In this document: in pieces, positions 10,101-22,600 of the stretch
How positions within the stretch are numbered: the first letter of the stretch is position 1
Layout of the letters: every line of letters starts with the position of its first letter
DNA from: Xestospongia bergquistia
Taxonomy: Eukaryota > Porifera > Demospongiae > Haplosclerida > Petrosiidae
NCBI GenBank assembly: GCA_963965975.1
Contig: OZ014411.1
Location: 19,310,446-19,374,445 of the forward strand
Length of the DNA stretch: 64,000 nt
Direction: 5' to 3'
Translations under genes and position numbers: made by a program
Notes under the pieces: model-generated
Database searches by the model: none
What the model was told of the DNA's origin: nothing
Seen by the model: only the letters and a program-made list of their open reading frames with translations

Positions 10101-12621
10101 ACTGAATAATCTAATGGAATCATACTATACTAACTGCTGATATTATGAAACAGTACACTATAGAATGATGATACTTAATTTTAAAGGCATTGATCATGTT
10201 AGTGAGATTACTTCAGTAACAATGGAAAGATAAAATTTGACCATACAGGATGTAAGGAAATACTATTGGTGAGGAACAGTGACAACTAAACTTAGCCAAA
10301 TTTTTAAGTACAACTATGGTTATCATAAACATTGTATCTAACAAATGATGTAGCATGTTGACATCATGAGATGAGTTGGAGTGTTTGAGGGAGGAACAAC
10401 ACCTTGTAAAAATCTGGTGAATTTCCTTTTTTTTGGGTGTAGCACTAGGAGTAACAAAGTGTATTGTTTAATGCTTAATAAGACAATTTTGTTGACTTGT
10501 ATAATAAACTATATATAAGTTTTTGAATTTAGTATGGTTTTTCTTTTATTGATCATTGTCAATGCATGTAGTAACTATCTATCAATACTAGTATAAGAAT
10601 AACATTATTGACATATAGAACACATTTGTTAGAAAACAAGTTATTTGAAGTAGTAATGAAGATTGATTTGTCTAATTTCAGTTCTTGTCCTCCCACAGGG
10701 AGGATATTATTTCATTATAAATTGTAATAAAATACTGTTGTTAAGGACTTAAATGAGCCAAATTAAATATTTAAGTTCAAAGTTGTCATGTCAGTGACAT
10801 GAAGTAGGATCATGTGATGGTTCATAACACAGGTAAGTGTTGGAGTATTGAAGTATGAAAATATGCTGTGTGTTAATGACATACCTATCTAAGGTGTTCA
10901 TTAACAGTAAGTGGATGCTCCTTTATATGACCAAGTGTCCTACAACTATTTGAATGTGCTAGTTGTTTACATGTATCTAAAGCTTTCTGAATGCAATAAA
11001 AATTGGAGATCTATACTTCAAGAGTGTACAAGAATATTTAAGGTGCTTTGAAGAAGATACTTTGAATGAATTATATTCTGTTTTATTTTCTCACAATTAT
11101 TGTCATAAAGAAAGTAATAATAATTCCACAAAGTTACGAATTTTGTAATGGACATAACATATCCAACTCAATTTTTATAATGTACATCATGTGACATCAT
11201 GATATATATTGTAAACATATTTGTAATGTATATCATCACACACACATACATACACAGACACACAAGAATACTACAAATGACATTCAAAACAAAAACAAAT
11301 CTTAAATGGCAGGTAGAAAACATAAATTGTCTACTGTCATGATCTACATACTTCATTGTTATTGTCTTTACTCTATTGATATGGTCTACCTACTCTATTG
11401 TTATGTGCAGTGTCATATTATCATTATTGTTAACTCACCACACAATCCATTAATACATTTAGGTGCATCAGTAGGACACTGACTGCAAGACTCTCCAGAG
11501 ATAGGCACAACATTAGTAACAGCTCTAAGAAATAGAGAACAGTAAATTTGTTATTTATATTATGTTATATAGTTTACATAGTAACTATTGTAATTGTATT
11601 AAGTTAAAGAAACAGATCATACTTACCCTGGTGCATAGAAACATATTACTACAACTCCAGTACCAATGGCATGACATCTTTGTTCAGGAGAGAAGTATGC
11701 AGCACCACAACCAATAAGATATGTGTTAGGAAACAAGATCTACAAAGAAAAATTATTTTATATGATGTGTGAGTTCTATATTTAATTGACAAGTAAAAGT
11801 CTACACAAAAGGCAGTGCATTTTATTACATACAATTCATTATGTCAAATGTATGTCTCTTTTAATTACATAAAATCAGTGGAATTTCTTGAATAAGAAAA
11901 ATTACTATAACTACATGTGGTGACACTATATTGGTAAGATTTTCATTAATCACTGATAATTATATTATATGCTTTTACTACCAGCTAGTTATTATCAGTA
12001 ATATGTACCTTTCTTTTATAAATTACTATCATCAAGTCAGCGTTATTAGTGTCATTTAAATCAATACTATAATTGTTTGAAATTGCTTATGTGCCAATGT
12101 TTGCTAATGTAGGTATTTCAACAATACACTTTATTTAATATAGTGATACTCACTTGATCTTGATTGATCTCCTTGTACTGACAGTCTGCAGTCCAAGTTA
12201 ACCAACAACTTAGTACTTGATTTAATACAGACTGGTTGACTTGAACAGCTGAGGAAATTAATTGACGATTCTCACCAACCCAACTAAACTTAGAATCAAC
12301 AGCTGCTGAAAGGATATCTTTAGAAGCAGGTTCATTGTTACAACTACGAGCTGTAGCTTCTGCTATTTTAGCAAGAGATTGGCTCCACTCCTTTGGAACA
12401 AGAGTAAATTGTAAATTGAAGCAGTGATGTATTGAACTCACCATTCGTCTCATGTTAGCAGCCTTTTGTTCATATCTAGCACTGTTATGCTGATCAAGAA
12501 GATACTGTTTTTGATCTCTTGTTAACTCGCCATAACAACTCGAAAAAATACAGGCAAGGAAAACCAGCAAATACGTCTTGATGATAGGAGCCATTTTAGC
12601 TCCATGATAAGAATTGTTCAT
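1106..12621 (-). CDS. PKHD1L1-like: CAP-fibrocystin-L receptor copy A, internally deleted
   Basis: Predicted exons (minus strand): 12594/12621-12442, 12390-12154, 11739-11627, 11524-11439, 9039-8974, 8897-8829, 8203-8068, 7860-7749, 7691-7634, 7458-7299, 7027-6957, 6903-6863, 6511-6441, 6387-6277, 5653-5567, 5518-5144, 4152-1106. The order is signal peptide, CAP domain, three IPT domains, first part of PA14, then directly the final ectodomain, membrane helix and tail. Relative to copy B, 11,343 bp are missing, removing the end of PA14, about ten IPTs and both G8/beta-helix blocks. The PA14 exon ends in phase 1, and an AG at 4,154-4,153 would splice to GAT-GTT in frame. Against function, exon 6903-6863 has 41 nt where copy B has 40, which shifts the frame. 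The final exon remains open for over 1,000 codons. It could be a shortened receptor with an assembly error or a young pseudogene. Confidence 0.75.
4154..4157. other. Joint of the 11.3-kb deletion in copy A
   Basis: Sequence to the left of this point matches copy B up to 16,677, and sequence to the right matches copy B from 28,017 onward. The four bases TGAC occur at both ends in copy B and once here, so the deletion used a 4-bp microhomology. Right beside it (4,159-4,196) is an alternating purine-pyrimidine run of CA, CG and TA steps. Confidence 0.9.
5700..5880. repeat. Intronic minisatellite in copy A
   Basis: Three to four imperfect tandem units of about 45-50 bp, each containing GTAA-TATAATATACCAGTATA-like sequence, lie in the intron upstream of the PA14 exon. 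The matching intron of copy B (about 29,595-29,690) holds only about two units, so the array differs in length between the copies. Confidence 0.7.
8490..8790. repeat. Dispersed repeat, copy A intron, member 1
   Basis: This stretch starts near GAGCTATAAAGGTTATATAATTA and ends after a TCCAAAATGATTTTGAGACTGC-like block. It matches 9,390-9,740 in the same orientation and has paralogues at 32,205-32,480 and 33,060-33,390 in copy B. A weaker relative is at 59,330-59,560. No coding capacity or convincing terminal inverted repeats were seen, so the class is unknown. A non-autonomous transposon is possible. Confidence 0.55.
9390..9740. repeat. Dispersed repeat, copy A intron, member 2
   Basis: Second member of the family also seen at 8,490-8,790. 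It has the same block order: a GAGCTACAAAGATTATATAATTA start, then a GTCTATAGAAGACT segment, a TCACACCCATTGTT segment and a TCTAAAATGATTATAGGACTGC segment. It sits in the large intron between the CAP and IPT parts of copy A. Confidence 0.55.
9741..11438. other. Remainder of the large CAP/IPT intron of copy A
   Basis: The intron between exons 11524-11439 and 9039-8974 is about 2.4 kb, far longer than most others in the gene. Apart from the repeat at 9,390-9,740, I found no convincing exon, RNA gene or long open frame. CA-rich steps lie at 11,238-11,265. The sequence is conserved with the copy B intron (32,736-35,073). Confidence 0.5.
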
Positions 12622-12971
12622 TCTTTTTCAGTGAAAAACTAATGTCTGTTACCACATTTAAACACATTGTCTTCATTCTGTTGAAGTTAGCACAAGTAGC
12701 ACATTCTCAGGCACTACATAACCACCCCTTACTAATTGTCGTGGTTTGAAGTATTTTTTGATAGGGTGGAGGTGTAGTTGCTTTGTACTCAAAACTTACA
12801 ACAACATTGTGTGTAGGATTTCCATCGGTTTAGTTGATATATTATAAATCATAGGCTATTCATTTCAAAAAATTTGTTTTATAAATTTAATATATCACTA
12901 ATTTTTATAATGTAGTCTAGATTTTACAAAGTTAATGGTTGATTATTAACAAAATGAAACAAAATATATAT
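12622..12971. promoter_or_regulatory. Upstream region of copy A
   Basis: Non-coding. It begins with the likely 5' leader (shared with copy B to about 12,680), then has about 245 bp shared only with the region upstream of copy C, then sequence aligning with the 3' end of the oxidase gene. The paired TACGTCA boxes seen upstream of copy B are absent. Confidence 0.45.
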
Positions 12972-13243
12972 CGTTAAACAGTTTTTCAGTTGCAAAACGT
13001 ACTCCATCATCAGTATAGCAACTTATTTTGCTCCCATTGCATTCATTTCCAAAGCACTGGCAGCTTTCTCAAATCAATTAATATATAACAGTCCTCCATT
13101 AAATGGTGGAAATTGCTCTGGAGGATTGTAGTCTGGATAGGCATACCATTCCTCAACAGTTTCAGACTCAATTGATCAAAAACACTTTGCCTTTTCTAAT
13201 AAAGTAAGATGAACAATAGTAAAAACTTTGAACCTAAAGTTGT
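12972..13243 (-). pseudogene. Remnant of the prenylcysteine oxidase 3' exon (upstream of copy A)
   Basis: Aligns with 36,445-36,725, the C-terminal exon of the complete oxidase gene, with frequent substitutions and loss of the reading frame. The homology stops near 13,243, beside the 3' flank of copy B. This junction marks one edge of the tandem-duplication unit. Confidence 0.75.
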
Positions 13244-13622
13244 TAAAGTCTGTTTTTTATTGTCTTTATAATTAGTGTTTTATTATTGTTTTGTGAACAG
13301 TATTACTTCGGAAAGTAAACAGTTCTTATTAGTACATACTTTAGTGAAGATTGAACTTTCAATTGAAGCTTATAATTATATGACATAAAAATTGTTTTAA
13401 AATTGCTTGCATAATAGTGACATATACAAGTCCAGGAATTGTGTTAATAAAAATTATTTCCAAATTATCATGACTTAAAAATAATCATTGCAGCAAAACA
13501 TGACAGTTTATATAAAACTAACTACAAAATCAATCACAAACTACTACTATTAATAAAATAATTATAATAACAAATACAACATTTATTTATTTTAGTCTTT
13601 AGGCAGCAAATAAAATTAATGA
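13244..13622. other. 3' flank of receptor copy B
   Basis: AT-rich 3' flank, paralogous to 707-1,105. A minus-strand AATAAA at 13,587-13,582 lies about 36 bases past the stop codon and is the likely polyadenylation signal. Confidence 0.5.
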
Positions 13623-16600
13623 TTACAGGTTAGTGATCTTGTCATACTCAACATCATCCTGAGTCATCTGATTAAATGCAGGCACTGGATTTCCAACCTT
13701 AACTTCTTTACTAACTAAGTATTCAACTTGGTTTTTCTCAGCATTGACAGGATCCTTAAAACTTGAATAGTCATCCTCATTCTTTGCCATTACATATCCT
13801 TTGTTCTCATCATCAGGCACAAGGTGAAAAATTGGATAATCTCCATCTTCATCAAATATGGGAGAGTTACGATATATAGTACGCATAGCATGTGCTTCAT
13901 ATAAGTTCTCTGATCCTGTCTTATTAAATGCATACTTTCCTCTTGTCCTCCTCTTTCTAATACATTGACAACATACGACAGTGATTGTTAGACATATAAC
14001 TAGTAACAGTGCTCCACCTACTGCACTACAAGCTATGATTAAAATAAAATACTTCTCAAAGATACTAGTCTTAGTGGGTGGTTCTGTAGGCACTACAATA
14101 GGGTAACTTGGATCTTGTTGAGCTGAACCGAGGATAAGATTGTTTCCACGAAATGAAAAAAAAAGGACGTTGGAGTTTGATATGTTTTGTATGTCATTTG
14201 CAAACATGGACAGTGTATTTGCACTGTTACTGGTGACAAAGAAAGTAACAATGATACTACCTTCATATAATGATACATTGTATACCAATACATTGGGATA
14301 CCTCTCTTGGATGCGTGCTATTAAAGTTGTCTTGAATTCATCTTCATAGTTTCTAACAGTGTCATTGTAACTGTTATTGTATGTTACAATGAAACGAGTG
14401 AATGGAAACTCCTCAACTACAAAGGTATTGCTGTCTATAGGTTGAGGTAGTTGATTGCTAGAAGAGGCAGGATTTGTAGAAACAGAAAATTGAATTTTGT
14501 ATGAGCCTGCACGTTTGACATGGATGTCTTCAAACTGAGCCACTCCTTGTTCAATATTTACAGTAATATCCTGCCCATACCTCTGTCCAGTGGAAATTAA
14601 GATAATAGCAGCAGTCATAAACCATTGTCGTCCCCTCCATCCTAAGTTAGTAGGAACAGTATTAGTATTGCTATCCAAAATGTGAGCAGTTACAGTAGAT
14701 GAGAAGGGAAATGTTGTATTGGTAACTGATGGTGGCTGAGATATGACTTGAAGGTAGAACTGTCTTATTTGAATGTTGATAACACTACTACTACTGGTAA
14801 GAGAGAAGTTAGCAGTAAGAGGGTATGTGATGTCAAATTGTAGACGATATGTTCCAGGATGACTAAAGAGGAGATCAGAGAACTGTGCTATACCATTTCC
14901 CATATTGACTGTAGAATTCATTAGAAAAGCACCAGTGGGCTTTGATATCAATGATACTGTTAACTGCCAAGGTTGTCCTACACCTAATGTAGACACTACA
15001 AGGCCAGCCCCATCATACATTGCTACTTTAATGGGAGAAGTTAATAGAATACCTTCAACACCAACTGAAGGAAGATGGACGATACCAAGTCTTGTTGGAA
15101 TACTTAATATAACTGGATTAGTATCATTCCTTTCTTCTTCTTCCTTTTGAAGTTGTTGATCATAAAATGTTGTCAAATTAGTTGTACTATTATCTCCAGG
15201 CTGAGGTCCACCAGTTACATTTGTGGCTCTAACTCCTTGTGTTGGATCAGTTCGTATTGGCTGTGGCTCAATGACAACAGCATCAAAAATATCATAACCT
15301 ATATCTTTTGATAGTTCTCCAGTTTGAATGACTTCACCAACACGAGTTGTGATATTAAGAAGCTCCTTGTAGACTGTATCATCCTGTGGATTTGATCCAG
15401 TTTGATTGTTATAACTTCCATCTGTTCCATTGACATTTGGTGTTGTAGTGTCATTAGAAGGTGCTGCACCTATTTCAAATTCAACTCTGGTACGCGCTGT
15501 TTCTCGTTTGCGGCCTCCACTTTCAGAAATTACATTGACAATTCTGATACGATTTGGTGTTATGCCAAGGAGCAGGGCTAAGTTTTGAATTAGGTTGACT
15601 TCAAAAAACTCATCCACAGTAACAGGAGGAAGATCAATACCAAGTTGAATGACTTGAGTAGTTTCAATTCTAACTGGTGTGTCACCTTTGATCACAATAT
15701 GTAATCTTTTAGTGTTGCGATCATAATAGTTTGTTCCATGGCTATCAGAGAGTGTTGGAATGAAATTATCACCACGTTTATATCGAAGGTTGCCGTCCTT
15801 CATATAGCCATTAGTTGGAATGATATACTCAGTACCAACATATACATCCAGTCTCTGTGGGTTAGTATATATTATAGCTACAACAAGACCTTGAGAGTCA
15901 TCGGCATTGAGAAGATAAAGGTTTGTCTTTTGAGGATTGGTACTAGTCATACCAATAGTGTAGTTTAGACCAGTTGATACTATAGCATAGAAAGTTGATA
16001 TACGTTCTTGACATGTGTATCCACCACACCATCCATGATCTTGAGGACCATTTATCAAATCTATGTACCCATTAGCACCGACGCCAATAGGAGAGAGCCG
16101 ACGAATTTCTGTATCAGCATCAAGACTTTCTATGACAAACATCATGTGATCTATATTGGTACAGTGGTAAGAGTTCCATTCTGGTTCCCACTGACAATCA
16201 CCAGCACTGCCTCTGTAGATGCCCTTATATGGATAGAGTAGATCGGGATCAATTTTACTACCGGTTTGAGTAGCTAACATTGTTCTTGGAATTCGATAGT
16301 CACCCAAACCACGTCTACGATCACCATCCCATTCAAATTCTGACTTTGAAATGAGGGAATTCAAACCTGTAGAGCCTGTGAAAGAGCCATCGAGATCTCG
16401 AATGAGAATTTTCTTTAATGCATCACAATCCATATCAACACAGTCTGAAGGATTGACACTTCCAAGTATCGGGTTGTGATTGAAGAATTTAGAAGTTTTG
16501 TTCACTGACAGAAATGAGATTCCTTTTGTCCAAACAGGATGTTGACAGTCTTCAGATTTAGGATGTGTCATCAATGCTACTTCTTTCATGGAAGAGCAGT

Positions 16601-19600
16601 GAGTACCAAAGTTACAGAAGCTAACATTACTGAGTTTAGTGAGGCCTTTGATTGCAGGATAATTTGGAACATCTGACCATGGGAACTTCGGAAAGTGACC
16701 AGGACCTGATGTAAATGAAGACAGAATTATACCCACATGTCCTTTCCAAGGACTTTGGATGCCTGAATGTGATCTGGCATGATAAGCAATGGTTGGTTTA
16801 AAACTGTACTCTGTGCAATTAATAGCACCAGAATTAATACTGGAAATAATCTCTGAGTCTTTTATAACAACAGTTTTAGTACTGACTCGATGAGATAGAG
16901 AAGCAGGTCCAATTACAGCAGTGAATATGGCAGCATAATTGTTAACAAATGTAGATTCTGTAACTAGAACACCAGCTTTAGAGTATGAGAAAAGGCCATA
17001 GTGATAACAGCTATATATTGTGAAGCCATGGAAAGATGAACACCCACTTTCGTCACCAACAAAGTGACCATCATTGTAACCCACATGAATACCATGTAAT
17101 GTGGTATGTGCTATGTTGTTTTTCCAGGTAGGACTGAAGTTAGATGATATACAGTTCTCTCCATTAGTATGATAACCAGCCTTAGCTCCACCGGCAGCTG
17201 AATTTCCAATCAAAACATAGTTGCTGGCTTTAGCAAGTTCATAGTTGGCTGTCCACTCAGCATTCCAAGGTTCATTACGACCATTATATGTTCCAGGAAA
17301 TAAAGCTACCACTGCTAGATTTTGAATCAACTGATGGTCACTGCCTGTAATATATAGAGAGGGTCCTACAGTACGATGGACTACGTTATCAGTGATTGAC
17401 ATTCCTTTAGTCCCAAATACACCAATTCCTGTATTGTAGCCTTTATGAAAACTACAGCTTTTGACATATGAACTGTTGTCCTTAACTTGACCAATATTGA
17501 GAAATGCCAGTGAGTATCTAGGATCAAAACTTTCCACAAAGCCTTCTTGACCACAACCTTTAAATTCAACTCCTTCTAGTTGAGCTGATCCAGTATATTG
17601 TATTGTACCAGAGATGTCAACAAAATAAGTACCAACAAGAACACGACAACCATATGATTGCTGATCTGAAACATCAACAGCAGCATTAGGATGTGTTCCT
17701 AGAATTTTGATGTTTCGAGAGAGAAGTCCAACTTCAGCACTGATATTGACTGAGCAGGATTTTGTGTTGTGAACTCCTCCAAGATGATTATAAGTTAAAG
17801 GACTATTAAGACTAAGAGTTAGTCCATCATTACTGATACTAGTAATAGTACGTTCTTCTGTTTGTCCTGCTTCATAGAAAGTGGATGCAATAACAATTTC
17901 TTCTCCTACTTGCCAGTCTACAGCTTGGCTTAATACAACTTGAGTGTCTCCTTCCTTTGCTGTTTGAGCCAGAAAGGTCCAAGCGGGAGAGCGATCTTTA
18001 CCATGTAAGCTTAGTTGACCAAACACTCCGATACCTTTAGCACCCAATACTGGTCCAAGATTGGGGAGACGATATTCTGGTGAATTCAAGTCACCATTAA
18101 GTATAATTGTTAATTGATGTTGAAATGGCATGTCTTCAGACCCAGCAATAAGTCGTCCATTGTCAATTAAAATCAAGTTTGCCTCTAAAATGTGGTCACG
18201 CTCATCTAGAAATTCTAGTCCTCCACAGATAGATAAAGTTTTAATACGAGGCAAAGGAACATCAACCAGAATATATAAACTACAGTTAATGTACACATCT
18301 GTATCATTTTGTGGTAACAGTTGATTAGGCCATATAGATTGGTCAGACCAGAGATAGGTGACATTAGGACGACCTGGAGGTAGAGGGCTTGGTGGTTCAG
18401 GTGGAGGAGGTGGAATACAGTTCTCGTAGAAACATCGATAAGAAGTAAAAGATACTGGAACATCAATGGGACAGGTTGGGTTACTACCATTTACATAATA
18501 TGTGACAGATGTCTCATTGTTATTGACATACCAATCTCCTAACTGTGATGACCCACCAGGTGGTATGACCAAACTGGCATTCTTTTCTTCTTTATTGATG
18601 TTTATATAGTCCACACTCTTTTTAAAATCATGTCGTATCCAAAGATAATCAGATGTTGTAATACCAGAATAAAGAGAGGAATAAGATATGTTATTAAACC
18701 TTTCTCCTTCATCCCAATCGAGTTGATATATTTCTTTGATGGGTAATAGAGCCATATAGCCAGGTCCAAGTAGAAGTCGTTTGAACACATATTCCAACTG
18801 AAGAATACCATGTTGACTGGTGACATTAAGATTTCTTGTTGTGAGAGATGATGGAGTAGGGTCAGTGAGAGCGAAACGAGCAAAGTGGACTTTATCATCA
18901 CAAACACTTCCTCTGACAGCTCCAAAACTTGAAGCAGAGTGATCACTACAATGAGGAGAAGGTAAAATAGTAGAAGTAGGTAAAAGAGCTCCTCCAACAT
19001 TGCCAGTTAATGTACCGTCCATATCTCTGAAGACTTGTTCATGTTCCCATTTCCAAGTTGCAATATTAGGACTGTTATCAAACACTAGTTTCTCAAACCT
19101 TGTTTCAAATCCTCCTTGTTTTGCTCTACAATGTGAACAAGCTTGTAGTGTGTAACAATTGTTTTCATCAAAGTTAACAAACGTAACATTGGACACAGTC
19201 AGATAGTATGAATGAGGAGTTTTAATACCAGCACCAGTACAAACTTCATTGTTAACATTATCTATATTTCTTAAAGCAGAATGAGCTACAATGAGGACAT
19301 TTTCAATGAGTGAGCCATTCTTACCCCAAGCTGCTGTAACCTTAGTGTACTCTACACCAGCAACTGTGTTATCTAACATTACACTGTCTTTTAGTTGAAC
19401 AGCACCCACTTCTGAGAATTCAACACCTCGTACATTACGCCAAGCCAAAAATTTCTTAAATACTGCAGGAGTGACTTCATCACAAGTACTAGCCTTTTCA
19501 GGATGGTAGCTAGGAAAGATCCATATACCATACCAGCCAAAGGAGTGAGCTGAGTTATTAGTAAACTGGCCAAGTGGAAGATGAAGGGGCTTTATAGCTG

Positions 19601-22600
19601 TAGTGAAGGATGGACCTGTTGGATTTTCAAGGAGACGATACCAAAACCCAAAATGTGTACCTCCAGCTGCTGCATTATGTCTCAAAGTATTGTTTGGATT
19701 AACTACCCAAAATGTTGCAGGTGTGATGTCCACATTGAGTAGACTACTGGATGCTCTAACAAATATACCCAAATTGTATTGAATAACATTGCCTTGTTCA
19801 ATGCCATCCTCCAAGAAATATGCATGGCCTAAGATGTTATATGCCACATTTTTTTCAACTAGTAGGTAGTCAACACCATGAATAGTAACAGCTCTGTTAA
19901 ATGTATGGTGAATACCACAACCTCTAACATAGGAGTCACTGACATCACCATTAAGATGGAAATGAATTGGATAACGACCAAGTCGGAATGCCTGTCCAGC
20001 ATGAGTAACTTCAATGTATTCAATTCTACCAATGACTTTGTCCCTTGGTCCTCTGTGTAACATAATCTGAGATCCAAACTGATCATCGATAGTCTCTGCT
20101 CCAAATCGTCCATTGAAGCAAGTCTGTACTGCAAACTGACCCGGATCAAAATCAGTAGGACAATTTTCAAAGAACTCATTCCATTCAGAATTTTTGTTAC
20201 CACGGACAACTACATTTCTAGTGAGGTAGCCTACTTCAGCACGTGTTTCAATGACTCGACCATGTATCACTTGTGTCACTGCTATATGTGTATATTGTAA
20301 TGGTGGATCAACTGTTATGCTCATTTTATCAGCACCAATGCTTACAATAGTCAGTTCTTCATTCTCACGCTGACTATAACTAGTAGAAGCAATAACTACT
20401 TTACCGCCAACTTCCCAGTCACACACTGTATTTTTAAGATACAGGGTTGTATTTCCTGCATATGCTGTAGTAGATAACCATGTCCATGTGTTAGCGATGG
20501 GTTTACCATGTAAGTCTAACGTTCCATTTCTAACAGCTAGGGTCTTAGCACCAAAGAGAGGAAGCTCTGTTGACAGGACATGACCGTACATGACAATCTG
20601 AGCTTTGTGTTGATATGGTTGGTCTTCAGTACCCACTTGTAACTTGCCACCATCTGTGATCAAGATGTGTTCACTGTGAAGTTGTACACCATCTTTTTCA
20701 TCATCAAATACGAGTTCACCTCCTTGAATTAAAAGTATTTTGAGAACTGGAGTATAGATATCCAAGACCAATGTCTGTCCTGCTGGTACTATGACAAAAT
20801 CTCCTTCTTTTGGTAAGCCTAATCCACCCCATGTGTACTCTGAACTCCACAGATCAACATAATAAAATTCAATATTATTGGAAATAGCATAACCTTTTCC
20901 CTCAACATAAACCATTACAGGAGCTTTAATGGTTCTACCACTAGCTCCAGTTTGACATACAATAGTAGATTGAGTCTTGTCAAGCACAAAGCAATCGACA
21001 CCAGCTATGGTGACAGTGACATCATTACTAAAGCCACTTCCTACAAGTTCAATGATAGAACCTCCAGCTGTCCCACCACGGGTACGATTAATGGATATAA
21101 TGTTAGGTGTGAGGTCTATAAGGAGAGTATAAGCTTGTGGTAGAGATACAGTTGATGACAAGCTAGTAACAGTAACATCACAAACCTGTGATGTTAGAGT
21201 TGGACTATTTTCAAGTAGATGTGAGAATGATGGTATAATACATTGTATTGATGTAAGAGATGGTCGAGTGAAACTAGGTAAACATGTCTGATTACATACT
21301 GTAATAAATGTTGATACAGGATTGAAGCCAACACCAAGAATAGTCAATATGTTTTGGCCAGCAAAACTACCATTAATAGGAGAGACACTATCAACTTGTA
21401 AAGTGTAGATGAAGGTAAGCTGACCATCAGCCTTTCCTTTATCAAAGATAACAACTTCAACTTGATAACTTCCAACATAATTAGGTCCAAGTGTGCATAT
21501 TATAATTGTCTCATTGGTAAAGGAGACATTACATTTTGAGTTACCAAAGCTTACAGAAACTAATGATGTATCACAGGTGAAACCGTGTCCTGTAATAATA
21601 ACTACATCTCCTTGCTGACCAGACATTGGTTCAATACCCATTATTTGAGGAGTAATATCTTTGCTGTACTCTAAAATAAGAATACCATCTCCATTTCCAT
21701 TAGCATCTCGTTTTCTCATCTGTCGTGATGAAGTTGCAGGGGTTACAGCAATAGCTACAGTGTAATTGCCTTCTTTACCAAGATCTGGAGTAAAGCAACT
21801 TACACTTGTATATCTACTCTCAACAATTTGACAAAAGCTATTGCCAATAGATACAGAGTTGTGACTGAGATTGTCACTGAAACCAATACCAGATATTGTT
21901 AGTTTTGTACCACCTCGTATGCTACCTAAAAGTGGAGAGATACCATCAATTCTGAGTAGACTAGTAATTGAGTTGTCTGTTTCTTCACTAAACTGTGCAA
22001 AACCATAAGTTGGAACTAAAACTGATACTAAGTATTTGCCAGCTTGAATAGGAGATAATTCACAAGTTATGTTTTCAAAGTCTGTTAAAGTGACGTTGAC
22101 ACATTCAAATGGCCCCACCATTACAGTAGAGTCAGAGTCCAATAATTCGCCACTAATTGTGATTGTTTGCATGTCGACTCCACCCACAATGATTGGATCC
22201 ATAGCAAAAATCGTCGGTGTAGCATTTGATGAATATTGATAGTCACAACCATCACTGCTATCACAGATCACTTCCCATTCTGGGCCATAGCTAACATTAA
22301 CAGGTACAATGGAGTATGGCATATTGATGTTCACTGATCTTGGAACAATACATTGAATTTGATAGTAAGAGACTTGTTTGATGGTACACCTTTGAGTTCC
22401 TACATATACAGTAAGGTTGGTTTCTACAAATGAAGCTCCTGTAATGGTGATGATGTTACCACCTAACACTGATCCAGTTAAAGGTGAAACATTTGTAATT
22501 ACTGGTATAATGACTATTGCTCTATGAACCATAGCTTCACTATTAAGGAGAGCAAAGCCATAGTTACATATGTGGAGTGATAAAGGAAGAATGTCAAATG

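Noticed and set aside
18100-20210. Hydrophobic minus-strand frames overlapping the G8 region
   Set aside because: Out-of-frame shadows of the 9.6-kb exon.
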